Origin: Phoenix dactylifera
Taxonomy: Eukaryota > Streptophyta > Magnoliopsida > Arecales > Arecaceae
Assembly (NCBI RefSeq): GCF_009389715.1
Contig: NC_052392.1
Coordinates: 30,578,592-30,642,591 of the forward strand
Reading direction: 5' to 3'
DNA: 64,000 bases
Within the stretch, counting starts at the first letter, position 1. Every line of letters starts with the position of its first letter. Made by a program: the position numbers and the translations under genes. Positions 1 through 12,037 of the stretch are shown in pieces. The notes beneath the pieces are model-generated. The model worked only from the letters and a program-made list of their open reading frames with translations, did not search any database and had not been told where the DNA came from.

Positions 1-1479
1 CTATTGTATAAATCGGCTTAAAGGATTAACTCTTAGACCCTAACTAATAAGTCCTATCTTTTGGGACATATGATTGGTAAGAAAATTTTGCTAAAATTAT
101 TCAGATTAAAAGTCTCTCCTTCAGATGAGAAACTACTCTCTGCATAAAAAGTTAGCTTCACGGCCTGCTTTATCTGGTCTATTTAAGCAGGTTTTTTTTG
201 GCTAAAAAATAGAAATTTAGTTGGCCTCTCCAAAAGCAGTTATTGGTTTCTTCTTTTTAAGAAAAACCTGCTGTGGGCAATTCAAATGTCTGGACAATAA
301 ATAAGCCTAGAAACGAAAAATCCAGTTGGTGTCACAATTTTCATTATATGAAAGTGATCTTAATAAGCTCGCTCGTATATGTCTAAACAGTTAACTGATA
401 GTCTAATGTTGCATTGCTGGCATTTTTTAATGGTTAAAAGCTCTTTGGTTTCTTTGTATTTGGAAGGCTTACTACAATTGTTAGTTTAAGGGAAATGGAA
501 ATATTCATCTACTAATCTTGATGCCAATTTTTCTCTTTATCATAAATTTTGCCCTAATTTGTTTCTGAAGACATCTTATGGTCATTATTCCATTTTTAAT
601 TGATATTGCTATAATTTGTAGTTCCATTTTAAGTAAATTGTAAAAATGGTTCTTGATTTTCTTGTATTAACTTCTTTCTTGAGCTTCATCCCAAGCTCAT
701 GTATTACTATATCATCATTGGTAGTCGCATCATTGCGCACTCGACTATGCCATTCTTTTATCTATATAAAGCATGTAGCCTTCATGTCTCGGATCTTAAA
801 CCTTTTATCTCAAATATTTTCCAGTTTCTTGGATGCTTGGAAATTGTTGCTTTAGGTCCCCAGGCTGTCTTTCCTATTTAAACTTGAACATTTTTTATGT
901 GATGTGACATGTGAAATAAAGATTGTTATAGACCCTCATTTTATGTCTGCAAACTCGGTTACTTAAGCAAGAAAATATCCATTTCATTGTCACTGAAAAT
1001 GATTTTATTTTTGAAAAATAGATGACACATTGGCGATTGTGTTTTATCTCCTACATTGGATCTTTTGCCCATTTTTTGGTGCCTCTAATGTAAATTTAGT
1101 TATCTTTAACCTTGCCTTTCCCCTTTTATCTAGCCGTTTATTAAATATAGAGAAATATGGGGTGTTCGCTGTTAATTCCATGAAATTGTCTGGCCTTTCT
1201 GGCCTCATGGCAAGCTCTTTGCTTCTCAAAAGTTCTATGTGAGGAATTCAATGGCAATCAATCATAATAAGCTGACATTGGTTGAGAAATGTTCAAAGAA
1301 CATTTTCAAACATCAGTAAATTATGGATTAGCTATATTGCCAAACTGTAACTTGATAAGGCTTGATGCTTGAGGGCCAACATGCATGACATTTGTACCAT
1401 TCTAGAGTATGCAACCTTGTAGGAATCAGCTGAGAGATCCAATATAATGATTGTCCACTCTTGGGATGTATCTGCAGTG
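1..1479. other. upstream intron sequence of the TBC gene, no exon recognised
   Basis: AT-rich sequence before the first recognisable exon at 2289. Short open frames here have no family resemblance and no matching splice sites. I looked for the TBC-domain exon that should precede 2289 and did not find one, so the previous exon probably lies left of the window and this is intron. Confidence 0.5.
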
Positions 1480-1486
1480 TTTGAAT

Positions 1487-2004
1487 CGAGGTCCGCCGAA
1501 CCGGTACCGTGACCTGTACCAGTCAGTGCCTGGTACGGTTTGGTACCGGTTCGGGCCAAACCGAACTGACCGAACTAGTAGGGCGTGCCGATTCACGGAC
1601 TGACATGCACTAACTTTTTTTTGGACTTCTCACTCGTTTCGAACTTTTTTATGAATTTAAGTCTAATTTGATGTTTTTTTTGATTTTTTTTGGATATTTT
1701 TTGATGTTTCTATTTTTCCGATTTAACCTAAATGATGCAACTTATTGCTTGAACATGATACAAATCATAAAGTGAACAATATAAAATATCCTCAAATCAA
1801 GATACAATCAGTTATATATATTTAAAGCACCGAGTCGGCATCGAATCGGTCAGAACTGATTGGTTCCGGCCCGGTTCTGGCCTGAAAAGGACCGGTTTCT
1901 GCCGGTCCCATTGCGGTGGGCCGAAACCATTTCCTATTAGCGAACCGACCCGGTTTTTGGTACTGCCTGAACAGGGTGGTTCATCTCGGTTCGGCGAACC
2001 TTGG
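1487..2004. mobile_element. MITE with imperfect terminal inverted repeats and 7-bp target duplication
   Basis: The left end reads CGAGGTCCGCCGAACCG and the reverse complement of the right end reads CAAGGTTCGCCGAACCG, which match at 15 of 17 positions. The element is flanked by the direct repeat TTTGAAT (1480-1486 and 2005-2011). It is about 0.5 kb, rich in GAACCGG/CCGGTTC motifs and has no coding capacity, so it is a non-autonomous DNA transposon. The target length of 7-8 bp fits hAT- or Mutator-type elements; I cannot choose between them. It sits in an intron of the TBC gene. Confidence 0.75.
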
Positions 2005-2288
2005 TTTGAATTAATTGTAAGCCTGGGTGCTGATAATCTGAAAGGAAAAAGTGTGGATAAGATAGTTTATAGTGTGCCTTGATATTACCTTTTAGCTATA
2101 CAACTTATCAAATCAGACATCTTTCTTATTTTTCTTTTCCTTTTTTGGGGGAAAGAATGTGATTAGCGCATCATGCAATTTGATGAATAATTGCAGCTGC
2201 ACCTTTAACTTCTTGACATTATGATTTTTAAGCTTTAAAACACGACAAATTTCAGCTAGTGACGAGCTACGTTTTTTACATTTTCCAG

Positions 2289-4218
2289 CTGGTGGAACTT
2301 CTGGACAGCCCGTTGCATAATTACTTGAAGCAGGCTGATTGCTTGAACTACTTTTTCTGTTTCCGCTGGATTCTTATACAATTCAAGAGGTAACTACATT
2401 TATGTTTGACATGGGTCTTTATATAGATTTCTGCTGGATTCCTTGCATATTTCTTTGAATTAAGTTCATTAAGATGACCAACACTTCTCTTGCCAAATAT
2501 TCAATAATATGATATGAAAATATTCATTAAATGTCTTGGTTATAGGTTTAAGTTGGCTCCTTTTGCTTTTTCTCTGAATTCTATAAAAAGGAAGAATCAC
2601 CATATTTTTCCAAAGTGAAAGAAATGTTTAAGTGGTCTTCCATAAGATGGGAGATCAGAATTAAGGATTGTTCCCAAAGACCAGACTTTGGAGAAATGAA
2701 TGAAAGATTTAAGTGGAACTGTTGTGCTTTAATGTCAAAAAGTAGGCACTAGCAATAAGCTCTCGCAAAAATAGGGGTGGCATGATTCAAGTTGGGTCAG
2801 ATATGAATCGGGTTGAATACCTATCAACCTAAACCTAGTTTGTTTATTAAACAGGCCAAAGTTCCAAAACTGGAACCGACCTCTTTACTAAATAGGTAAC
2901 TTGAGCCGTCCCCCATTACCCATATAATAAATAGGTTGGATCAAGTTAAATAGGTTAAATGGGTCTTAAACGGTTTAAACAGATTAAGCAAGTCTTAAAT
3001 GAGTGCGTCGATACTCTGTTGACCTCACCTAATTAATAAATGGGTTGAAACTGGTTTGATGGGTCAAGACTCTAAGTTTGAACCCTGGCAGATTAGGTTG
3101 GGTTGACCCGTTTATGACCTGAACCCGTTTGTGCAAAGTGCAAACTGTGCCCATTTATCTTGGGTTGGTTGCAGGTTGGGTCATAAATTCCACCCTGCTC
3201 CAAAACAAGCTACATGTAGCTTGATTCTACTATGAGTTGTATGCATAACCAGAGCTAGATGTAATGGCCATAATTTCTCTTACTCTATTATCAAGCTTCA
3301 CTATGGACATGCTTTGTGCAACAAAGTCTAGTGAGGCCACAAGGTTGGCCTTCGTAACTGAGGGTGCTGCGAAGGCTTGCACACCAAGCAGGTGGAGGTC
3401 AATCGAGCCTTGCAAATGTTATCGAGTGGATAATATTGAACTCTATATTCTGTGGCAAGTTTTTAAAAATATCTCTGTATTATCAGTTATTTGGGAGCTT
3501 CATTTTGATAAGTTATGCAGTTTATCATTTTGATTTTGATCACTTGATGCATGGAAAGTAGTTCTAATGTTGATAACTGGATTTACGGCTGAAAGCTGAG
3601 GACCAAGTGTTGGAGTGAGTGCAATTCATTAGGCATTAAATTAGAGACCATGATTACAAGGAATAAGTGATTTGGATTTGGAAATCACAAACTCAAGGAG
3701 CTAGAGCAGGTTAAATACAATAGGCTTTTTAGGAAAAAAACCCTAATTTTGGAGATGAAATGTCCTTTGAGTTAGCACCTGTCAGAGAATCTTGTCAAGC
3801 ACTATTTATTATGTAAAGGCCCTAACCAATTTAGAAAAACAAAGAAAGCAAACTGATTTAGTGGGTAGGCAAAGTCCTATATTGACTATTAATTCCCAAA
3901 TTGTGGAGTAATACAAATTCCCTTTAGTTGTTTAGCTTTGCTCTTAAAACACCACATCTATTCTGATGTTCATCATTAATATCACAAGCATTCACTTTCT
4001 TAAGACAACCTAATAATTGATGTGGACATCAATAAACCAGACACTTCTAAATTTCTTTTAATTTTCTGTTTTCATTTATTCTCTTCAGCCTTCCCTCCAA
4101 GTCAGATGTTAGATATTGCAACTGAGGAGGTAGGGTAGCTTGTTTTAAGTAAAGGTAATCAATATCACCCTATCCCACTTACTTGCAACTAGAATTAATC
4201 AATTCCCAGAGTCTAGGG

Positions 4219-4262
<44 letters not shown>

Positions 4263-6270
4263 TAATTTTTGTTCTCCTTATAATGTTGTTAACCCCTTCC
4301 TCTTCTGACTTTCTGTTGGTCACTGTTAACAGAAATGGCCCTGCTTCCAGTCTCTTAGTAGTTTAGGTTTTCCAGCTTCACTCATTTGTTGCCTATCTTC
4401 CCTCTTTCTGTTTGTTGTCTTAGTCATCACATCCTGGCAGCAACTAGTCGTGAAGGACTCCTGCTGAACCTTAATCATACCATGCTCTCGAGCCTATCAA
4501 AAGGATACTTGAATATGACTTTTATAATTACTTCATGCCTTGTCATGTATACATGAAACGATTTGCTCCTAATGACATTATCAGCTCTGATATGGGTGGA
4601 TGAGATTAAAGAAAATGTTAGTGACAATGTCTTCTAGAAACCAAGCTTCAAAATCTTCAAATAGCAGATTTAGTTGTATTAGCATTCTTGTAAAAGGAAT
4701 TGGAGAAAAAAAATTCTGACTTGTATAACAAGAGGCTAAGGGTGCATCTGACAGTGTACTGCAAAAGCATGACAGTTTTGTAATTTCACATGATTATCAA
4801 ATCATGAATTGTGTCTCATATAAACTAGTGGAGATCCATAAAAATGTGAAATCATGGATTTGAAAAAGTTATACTTTAGTAGTATTTTCCAAATTCATGT
4901 TTTACTTGCCTTGTGGTTGTTGACATCTCCACATTCTCTTTTAAACATGATTACTTTCTAACGAAATCTATAACTCTCCTTATCACTATATGTTTCTCTA
5001 CATCTATGCCTTCTCTTTTTGACGAACAATTAACTTCTAAAAGACCTCACTTTCAAATTATTTTTTTTTTAAATTTTGAAAATGGTAGAGTGGCCAACAG
5101 CTGGTAGCTTAGCTGGTTGATATCCAATCTCTCCAAGTGGGAGATCTCAGGTTCAAACATGAGTGGTGGTGAATAACCACCATATTCTCAAAAAGATCAA
5201 AGAAAAGAATATGGTAGAGTCATAATTTCAACTTAAATAACACATATATAAGTGGTTCTAATCAATATGTCTCACATTCAGACCAAAAAAATCTCTTTAT
5301 GTCCAAGTTCTAAGGATGTAGGAGGGTAACATGCAGAACATACTCGTGCAAATGGTGATTTACATATGTATCCAACAAACAGGAGGAATACTGTCATATC
5401 TGACAGTGCCATATGTAAATATCCTGAGAAACTGGTGATAGAATAAGGTCATCTTTTTCAAATCGTTGTCAAATCTTCAAAGAATATTTGATATATTCAG
5501 AGATGCATGCTACAATATCATTTCCCTTCTCCATTATCTTACAAAAAGGCAGTTTGTCATTTGCAAGGAAGCTTATCATTTTCAGTATGATCCACGTATG
5601 ACCCCAGAAGAATGACCCTTTAATAATAGACAGGAGAAGTCTGCAAACTAATGTCAAAACTTTATTCTGTTAGGAAATAAAGGTGCATGATCGGTGAGCT
5701 AGATTTGGCCCTATGGTCTCACAATTGCATAGTTCCAAAGTCAGTCACAAACCCAGCAATTATCTACCTGCAAATGCTGGTATCCTTTTCCAATACCACT
5801 TGGTCTCATTGTTCTAGTCCACTCTCTGAAAATTATAGCCAACTTCAATTATGTGCTTATTCTTATTGAAGATTTTGCTGAAGACAAGCGTATCTATATA
5901 CAGTGCCTAACTTTGTTTGCTCTCTGCTTGCAACAACTCTAGGGAATTTGAGTACACAAAGGTCATGCATTTGTGGGAGGTCTTATGGACACATTATTTG
6001 TCAGAACACTTCCACTTGTACATGTGTGTAGCAGTTCTGAAAAGGTACCGCAAGAAAATCATGGGTGAGCAGATGGATTTTGATACCCTCCTAAAGTTCA
6101 TCAATGAACTTAGTGGCCACATCGATCTTGATGGGATGATAAGAGATGCAGAAGCTTTGTGTGTTTGCGCAGGAGAGAGTGGAGCTGCTTGCATTCCACC
6201 TGGAACACCACCATCCCTGCCTGTTGAGACGGACATGGGGCTCTATCCTCAGGAAGATGATATATTATGA
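2289..6270 (+). CDS. TBC-domain Rab GTPase-activating protein (TBC1D15/gyp7-like), C-terminal two exons, partial
   Basis: TBC proteins stimulate GTP hydrolysis by Rab GTPases in membrane traffic. Two coding exons are visible: 2289-2389 and 5943-6270 (stop TGA 6268-6270). The first follows a CAG acceptor and encodes LVELLDSPLHNY, then LNYFFCFRWILIQFK; it ends in a split Arg codon (AG|G). The second continues with EFEYTKVMHLWEVLWTHYL and LKRYRKKIMGEQMDFDTLL, then a Pro-rich acidic tail. Exon phases agree (33 codons plus 2 nt, then 1 nt plus 109 codons). This is the C-terminal half of a TBC domain; the catalytic Arg and Gln fingers lie in upstream exons outside the window. The 3.55-kb intron 2390-5942 holds repeats, a CT microsatellite and a SINE. 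Family assignment is firm; the exact paralogue is not. Confidence 0.85.
2772..3197. repeat. degenerate GGGTC/GACCC-rich repeat, MITE-like, in the TBC intron
   Basis: The block is dense in GGGTT/GGGTC and AACCC motifs. It begins AGGGGTGGCATGATTC and the reverse complement of its end reads GCAGGGTGGAATTTATG, a weak inverted match. Similar blocks occur at 19441-19730 and 20340-20575. No clear target duplication was found. Confidence 0.4.
4219..4259. repeat. (CT)n microsatellite, about 20 units
   Basis: Uninterrupted CT dinucleotides inside the TBC gene intron. Confidence 0.95.
5090..5215 (+). mobile_element. tRNA-derived SINE-like element
   Basis: An A-box-like TAGCTTAGCTGG at 5105-5116 and a B-box-like GGTTCAAACATG at 5150-5161 have the order and spacing of a Pol III tRNA promoter. 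A related sequence in reverse orientation lies near 23125-23210 and shares the CAGCTGGTTGATA core and the AGATxTCAGG(T/C)TCAAACATG part. No cloverleaf could be drawn confidently, so it is a SINE head and not a tRNA gene. Confidence 0.55.
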
Positions 6271-7465
6271 ATCATTCTACCTGTCTGTAAACGTGCATGC
6301 CTATACGGAAATTTCTTGAGATTGCTAAGGTGATGATTTAGAAGATTCAATTGCTTTTAGCATTTTGTTTGAATACTGGTCTTCTGTAATTGAATAACCT
6401 GTTGATAGACTTCCTAGCATTCTGGTGTGTTCATACCTTTGTTTTCATGCGAAGTGAATCAAAGGGGATGCCCTTTGTTTTCATGGAGAATGAATCTGGG
6501 GGGATGCCTGAAATTGTACAGCAGCAATTTCTAAAATTGGTCAGTGGATGCTACACTTCATCTTCGGTGAGAATGCAGCCAAAATGATGAAAGTTTTCAG
6601 GCATTCATTCTAATTCAGATGTTTTCATGAGCAGTTTGCTTTTGTAAATCTTGTCAATTTATGATCATGTTATTTGTTGTTGAACTGTATAGGCATAGAT
6701 GGCATTGTCGTGGATGTAGCTTTCTTTATAAAACGATTGTGATACAAATGAACAGAAAGTTGCTGGTAAGATATATTGCTGTACGTACATATATTACAGG
6801 ATTATTATCAGTTGTCCCATTGTCGGCCTGAAATGGGATATTATCAATTGCTCTATCACGGGCAAAAAAATGTAATACTATTGATTGCCTCATCAAGACT
6901 AGAAAGTATATGGAGTAGCTTAAAGTTGAAAAGATAACCATCCTTGGAGCTGTATCGTTTTGATCTGGCAAATAAATTATTTAAAGTCACCATTGAATGA
7001 AATAGTTTATGTATATATGGTATATTTTTTTTCAATGAAATCGTTATTTTGATGATATATGATATATATACATATATATATTGGCTTATTGGATAGCCGG
7101 TATGTGATTTCATAGTATTTATGTTATTTTGGTATTTGATTATTTACTGTTTTCCATCTTTAAATTGTTCATGTTGGTGTGTGCAGGAGGGGAGAAGGAT
7201 GGATTCTTACTTGGCTCATATTATCACTTTTAAGCTTATATATGTTAGTATACATACTCAACATATATTCTCATTTACTTTAATTAAATCTGGGCATACC
7301 ACCTTAAAAGTAAGCATAAGCTGGTGAGTATTGGACCCAAGCATCTTTTTTTTTTTTTTATTTGTTACAACAGATGACTCATACACTTTTAGTGCGAAAA
7401 CATTCAACAAAATAAAAAAAATAAAAAGTCTTGGAATGCTTTGGGCAGCTTTATCTCTTCAACCT
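6271..7465. other. 3' flank of the TBC gene, AT-rich, no gene seen
   Basis: It probably begins with the 3' untranslated region of the TBC gene. The rest is AT-rich with TATATA runs near 7050-7080. No convincing coding frame. Confidence 0.5.
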
Positions 7466-7469
7466 AAGG

Positions 7470-7700
7470 ACCTTTTTTAGAATGGTTGGTTACATATGAG
7501 GCCACCTAATTTGCAACTCTATTGGCCTTTCTGGAGATATATTTGATATGGAAGGCAACGTCTCTACTTACCATGGTCTGAATATTTCGGAGCAATGGGT
7601 GGCAGTTATCCATACTGCTAGTGCCTTCTGGATCTAGCCGATCACTATAGTTGAGTCACCATCAAGCAGTCACCATCAAGCAGGACTGTGCTGGGACTCA
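7470..7700 (-). pseudogene. RNase H domain remnant of a non-LTR retrotransposon
   Basis: On the minus strand, frames with stops and one frame change give LDGDSTIVIG, HPLLRNIQTM and KYISRKANRVAN followed by VAS. This is the pattern of the plant LINE-associated RNase H domain (metal-binding D in the first motif, then the ANxVAxxxAS helix). A 14-bp direct duplication (TCACCATCAAGCAG) interrupts its start. Only the domain remnant is visible. Confidence 0.5.
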
Positions 7701-8269
7701 AGCATCCATTCCCATTGCAAATACTCTTTATAGTTGTTCCCATGCCCATCTCGTGCTTTGCTTATTATTGCACTAGATAAACTTGGGCTCCTAGAAATAG
7801 AGAGCAATGACTAGTATTTGAGTGAACCTCTTCGAGAAACCGCAACCCATGAACGGTTAGCTGCACCCGACAGGCCTCCATGGGTTGATTCCATCGCCGA
7901 GGACCCCAAGTTTACTTGTCGTCTTCTTATGATTCGCCACATCCTCACTGCCTTTCAGTCTGTTCGTTCTCTTACTTACCATTTCCCCACCTTGTGAATT
8001 TGAACACATGGCGCTTGTTTTTTTTGTTTTTGTTTTTCCTCTTTCTTTTTTTCTATCAAGCATAGGAAGATCGATTCAAAAGAAAATATACAACTTTTCA
8101 TATTTTCATATAATTCGCCTTAGAACCAAGCATAGCCGACATGACAAGCCGATCAATGAGAGCTCGCCACAAAGCTTCAGACCAAGTCAAAGTTCGCCAT
8201 GTAGTCAGCCCTAGTAGCGCTCAAAAAGTTCTTCAAATTTCAAACCCTCTTCCCAGTTGGCGACAGTTT
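7701..8269. other. left flank of the retrotransposon insertion, no gene seen
   Basis: Short frames on both strands have no family signature. The retroelement inserted at 8270-8274, so this stretch and 16009 onward were contiguous before the insertion. Confidence 0.4.
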
Positions 8270-8274
8270 GCTAC
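8270..8274. repeat. target-site duplication GCTAC, left copy
   Basis: GCTAC immediately precedes the left LTR. The identical GCTAC at 16004-16008 follows the right LTR. Confidence 0.95.
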
Positions 8275-11239
8275 TGTCACGACCCCCGCCCCGTTCCCGG
8301 CGGGCCGCCGCGACGGTCCTAGGGTGCGGGTAGGCATAAGGCCACCAGCCACCACGTAGAACCCTACTACCTATCAATCATCAATAAATCTTGAAAAATT
8401 TGGCATGATACATGCACAAAATGATCACTTTTTCTATAGTGACCTGTCAGGATTATCTCAATACATACAACACACTACCTGTCAGAGCAGCAATCACATA
8501 ATCCGTCACATAATGAACCTGGACAATATATATCAATACATTATCTCAGGCATATAACTCATATGTAAAAAAATCTGGTTCCCATTCCATCCATGGTCAA
8601 ACCCATATCCACAACAGGATCTATGACTGTAACTATGCACTATATACAATAGAAGGTTTATAATACACCAAAAGGTATAAACCTCTATCTACATTATATT
8701 ATACTATACTATGGAGCGGCACAGCTAGTAGGTAACCACTAATCCTGCTCCTCTCTATACAATACCTTTCCTGCAATCAAAAACATCAAACTGGGGAGTG
8801 AGTATATAAATACTCAGTGAGTGGAGTAGAGAGTACTATGCACATGAGACAAGATATAATCATGGCTCGTGGTAAAATCTCAAGATCAATAACAAGATGA
8901 ACATGAACTCAACATAGAGAATATGGAGTAAGTCATCAATATCACCACAATCAATCTCAACTCATCTGAAGCATATATGGAATAATCAAGTAAATATATA
9001 TGCTACTCATGAATATGCTCAACAGGTCATAGTACTGAATCATATAAATCAGGTGTCAATAGGCTGAATCATCAATAAGACAGCTATCGGGAGGTGGGTT
9101 TTACGCCCCAGGCGAACCAGCAACAACTCCCTACTGTCATATGCATACATCGAATATGACACCACACCAATATGTAAATCATCACTAGACAGCTGTCGGG
9201 AGGTGGGTTTTACGCCCCAGGCGAACCAGCAACAACTCCCCACTGTCACATGCATATGCAGGATAAGACACCATATCGATAATGTAAATGCTAGACAGCT
9301 ATCGGGAGGTGGGTTTTACGCCCCAGGCGAACCAGCAACAACTCCCTACTGTCACATGCATATGCAGGATAAGACACCACACTGATCATATAAATGCTGG
9401 CCAGTATCCAGAACAGAAATCCATCTTACATCTACATACTAAACGGCACCTCGCGGAAATTCTACATCCGCGGAAAGCCATACTGCACCTCGCGGGGTCT
9501 TACTATGCCCGGCGGCAAGCAGAATATAAGTCGTAGGACCGGCCGATCCTACGCCTAGGGCCGTGTCCCCCCCTAGGAAGGGACTGGGCTCCGCCCACCC
9601 AGAAGGCTACTATGTGCACAAAGGCCGATGTTCAACCCCATCGACTATAGGTGTCCTGCAGATACTGCCAAGCCATGCATAAATGCCATAATGCACCCTC
9701 CCAATACTCTACTAAAAAGGAGCATAGTCAAGACTACCACTCACTCGGCCACGACCCAATTATAACTAACATCAGGGTTGGGAGTGAGGAATCACGGGAG
9801 TACAATGCAACTCAATATACCATGAGAAGGGCTCTACAAGTCTTTGAAATAGAGAAAATGAAATCAATTTACAAAAGAAGTTATTTCACAATTCGGAATT
9901 AATTTGATTACTCATCAACCCCTCGTAATTCCTCTCAATGTTCCCTCAAATGCATGTACAGAATAATCAAGCATAGAGAATCAAAATTATAGAGGAATCT
10001 ACTACAACAATTAATCAATAAGCTCAGGTGGAATCAAGTCACACTTGGCAACATTCATGAAAATGAATAAGGAATGTGCTCATGGTGCAAAGTACAAACT
10101 CCCACTCACCTGTCAATCCGGCACGGCCTCGATACGCCTCTACAATTTTACAGTAGGCAGCAGGGGACTTCTTCCTCTTGTTCCCTAGCTTCTTGCCCAA
10201 CTGTGACATGCATTTACAATACATTTAGTCTTGTATCAAGGGCCATAATCTACGTGCCAATTATAATATAGGGAACTTTAATTGATTCAACTCCCCCGTT
10301 CCCTAAATCTTTTCTTTTCTTTCTCTTTTTCTTTTTCTATTAATTAACTCATCATTTATGTGTATTAGGGACTCCCTTGCACGAGTACAAGGTCCCTTTT
10401 AGCTTGATCTAGGCTTAATACTCTATTATAGCATGAAATCCCCTATTTTCCACCCGGATGAACAGTAACCCGAACTGACAGTGGGTTACTTCATCCCAGT
10501 TTTGATCCACTTTCAGGACTCCAAATTTGATGAAATTTTTACCTAACATTCTACACTCATAGAGGATTCCAAAGAGATAACATGCATCATCATCGGAGGC
10601 CGTTTGACCCCCTAAATAATTCACCGAAGTTGGGACTTCGACACAGTTTTTCCGTAGTGCCGGAAAAATTTGTTAAAATCCGATTCTTCCTCTTTTAACC
10701 ACCTCTACAACCCTTATCCGACCCCTCTAGACTATATCCACCCTTTGTATAGCCTAATGTCATCAAAAGACTAGATAGGGACGGATATTTACCTTTTTCT
10801 TTTTGGAAATCGAGGTCTTTGCGTAGAGAGGAAGGAGATCTACACTTTTCCCTTCAGCTGGAAGTGCAACCGAGATTTCTTTCCCTTTCTTTTTCTTCTT
10901 CTTCTTCCTCTTCCTTTCTTCCTTTTCTTTCCTCTTCTTCTTTTTTCTTCCTCTCTGTCGCCTGAGAACTCCCTCTCCTCTCTGTTTCACGTCTGAGCCA
11001 CCAAACCCTCCTAATTAAGTCACATCACACACCAAAAATTTCCATTTTGCCCCTAACACTTCAACATATCTACTGTTATGCCATTAACTTTTGATTCCTT
11101 CCAATTTTACCCTTACCACTTCAATACATCTACAACTATGCCATTATCTTTTGATTCCTTCCAATTTTACCCCTCATATCAATTTTAAAGGACTATTCTA
11201 TCCTTTTTTATATAAAAAAAATATTTTGGGGTTATTACA
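8275..11239 (-). repeat. 3' LTR of the retrotransposon (left on + strand)
   Basis: 2965 bp with TG...CA termini, a direct repeat of 13038-16003 at an offset of 4763 bp (4764 after the T-run). It contains a three-copy internal tandem repeat and a long pyrimidine-rich tract (10860-10960). Confidence 0.95.
9078..9400. repeat. three tandem copies of a 106-109-bp unit inside the left LTR
   Basis: Units start at 9078, 9187 and 9293, each opening AGACAGCT(A/G)TCGGGAGG followed by GTGGGTTTTACGCCCCAG. The same array occurs at 13841-14163 in the other LTR. Confidence 0.9.
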
Positions 11240-11252
11240 TCCTCCCCCCCTT
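11240..11252 (-). promoter_or_regulatory. polypurine tract of the LTR retrotransposon
   Basis: The minus strand reads AAGGGGGGGAGGA directly before the 3' LTR start TGTAATAA. This is the expected place and composition for the plus-strand primer of reverse transcription. Confidence 0.85.
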
Positions 11253-11294
11253 ATATAAAATTCGTCCTCGAATTTAAAAGAGTAAATTACCTGA

Positions 11295-11335
11295 TTACTC
11301 AAAGAGGTGAGTATATCTACTCTTCATATTCTGCT
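11295..11335 (-). pseudogene. residual 3' end of pol next to the deletion junction
   Basis: On the minus strand a frame ending SRYTHLFE and TAA (11295-11297) resembles the usual RYPxLF end of Ty3/gypsy pol proteins. It overlaps the end of the truncated protease frame. I infer that the pol deletion joined the protease to this tail near 11330. Confidence 0.5.
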
Positions 11336-12037
11336 CGGTGTGGTATTGGGAATCAAATAAATTGGAAGTGTTTTACCTTCTATTTCTACCACACAGGTAG
11401 GATACACATACTTCGCTTTTATACTATCCCCTACAGGTGTGCTAATAACTAAGGGAATATGCATCAATATCTTATCCTTAGCTAACTTTTTAGCAAAATA
11501 AGGGGACACAAATGAATGGGTAGCTCCAGAATCAAATAACACTCTAGCTTTAATCTTATCAATGAGGAGCATACCTGTCACAGCTGCATTTGATGCCTGT
11601 GCCTCCTGTGGATTTACCGTGAACACCCTTCCTTGCCCTCTACCTACTGGAGCTGATGGCTGAGATGGTCCAACACTCTGCTGTGATGCTGGTGTCTGAC
11701 CTCTGCCTCTGCCTACAGGCCCCCTACTACTAGGCCTGTCCATCTGCACAGAAGGGTAGGATGCCAAAGGCACAAACTGCTGGGTGGCACCCTGCAGGCA
11801 TTCTCTGGCAAAATGACCCGGCTGTCCACATCTGTAGCACACTCCCTGACCCATTCTACATCTGCCAGGGTGCTGCTTCCCACATATGCCACATACTGGC
11901 CATGATTGGAACCTAGATTCAGTTCTGGCCATAGTGACTGGAGGACGAGGTACTGATGGTAGAAAAGTATCTTGTGATTGACCTCTTTTCCTCCATTTCC
12001 TCTTTGTTTCTGGTCTCCCACTGTTTTGCTTTATCAA
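11324..12037 (-). CDS. gag zinc knuckle plus truncated aspartic protease (second reading frame)
   Basis: The frame carries a CCHC knuckle CYRCGQPGHFAREC preceded by a related Cys/His cluster (CGICGKQHPGRC), then a Gly/Pro/Gln-rich linker. It ends with a retropepsin-type start, VLFDSGATHSFVSP, where DSG is the catalytic signature. It stops about 50 residues after DSG, where the pol deletion begins. Its first residues are only an overlap with the capsid frame. In normal elements of this type the knuckle continues in frame with the capsid, so the two frames are probably joined by a frameshift between about 11975 and 12030. The zinc knuckle binds genomic RNA; the protease, without its remaining half, is probably inactive. 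Confidence 0.8.
   Translation of the reverse strand: MIKQNSGRPETKRKWRKRGQSQDTFLPSVPRPPVTMARTESRFQSWPVCGICGKQHPGRCRMGQGVCYRCGQPGHFARECLQGATQQFVPLASYPSVQMDRPSSRGPVGRGRGQTPASQQSVGPSQPSAPVGRGQGRVFTVNPQEAQASNAAVTGMLLIDKIKARVLFDSGATHSFVSPYFAKKLAKDKILMHIPLVISTPVGDSIKAKYVYPTCVVEIEGKTLPIYLIPNTTPSRI

Noticed and set aside
5090..5165. Possible functional tRNA gene
   Set aside because: A- and B-box-like motifs are present, but no stable cloverleaf or normal anticodon arm could be drawn.
8141..8359. Plus-strand open frame of 72 codons
   Set aside because: It runs across the left retrotransposon boundary (8275), so it is an accidental fusion of flank and LTR.
9078..9400. CRISPR-like array (repeated units with spacers)
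   Set aside because: Only three long units, present identically in both LTRs of a plant retrotransposon; this is an LTR tandem repeat.
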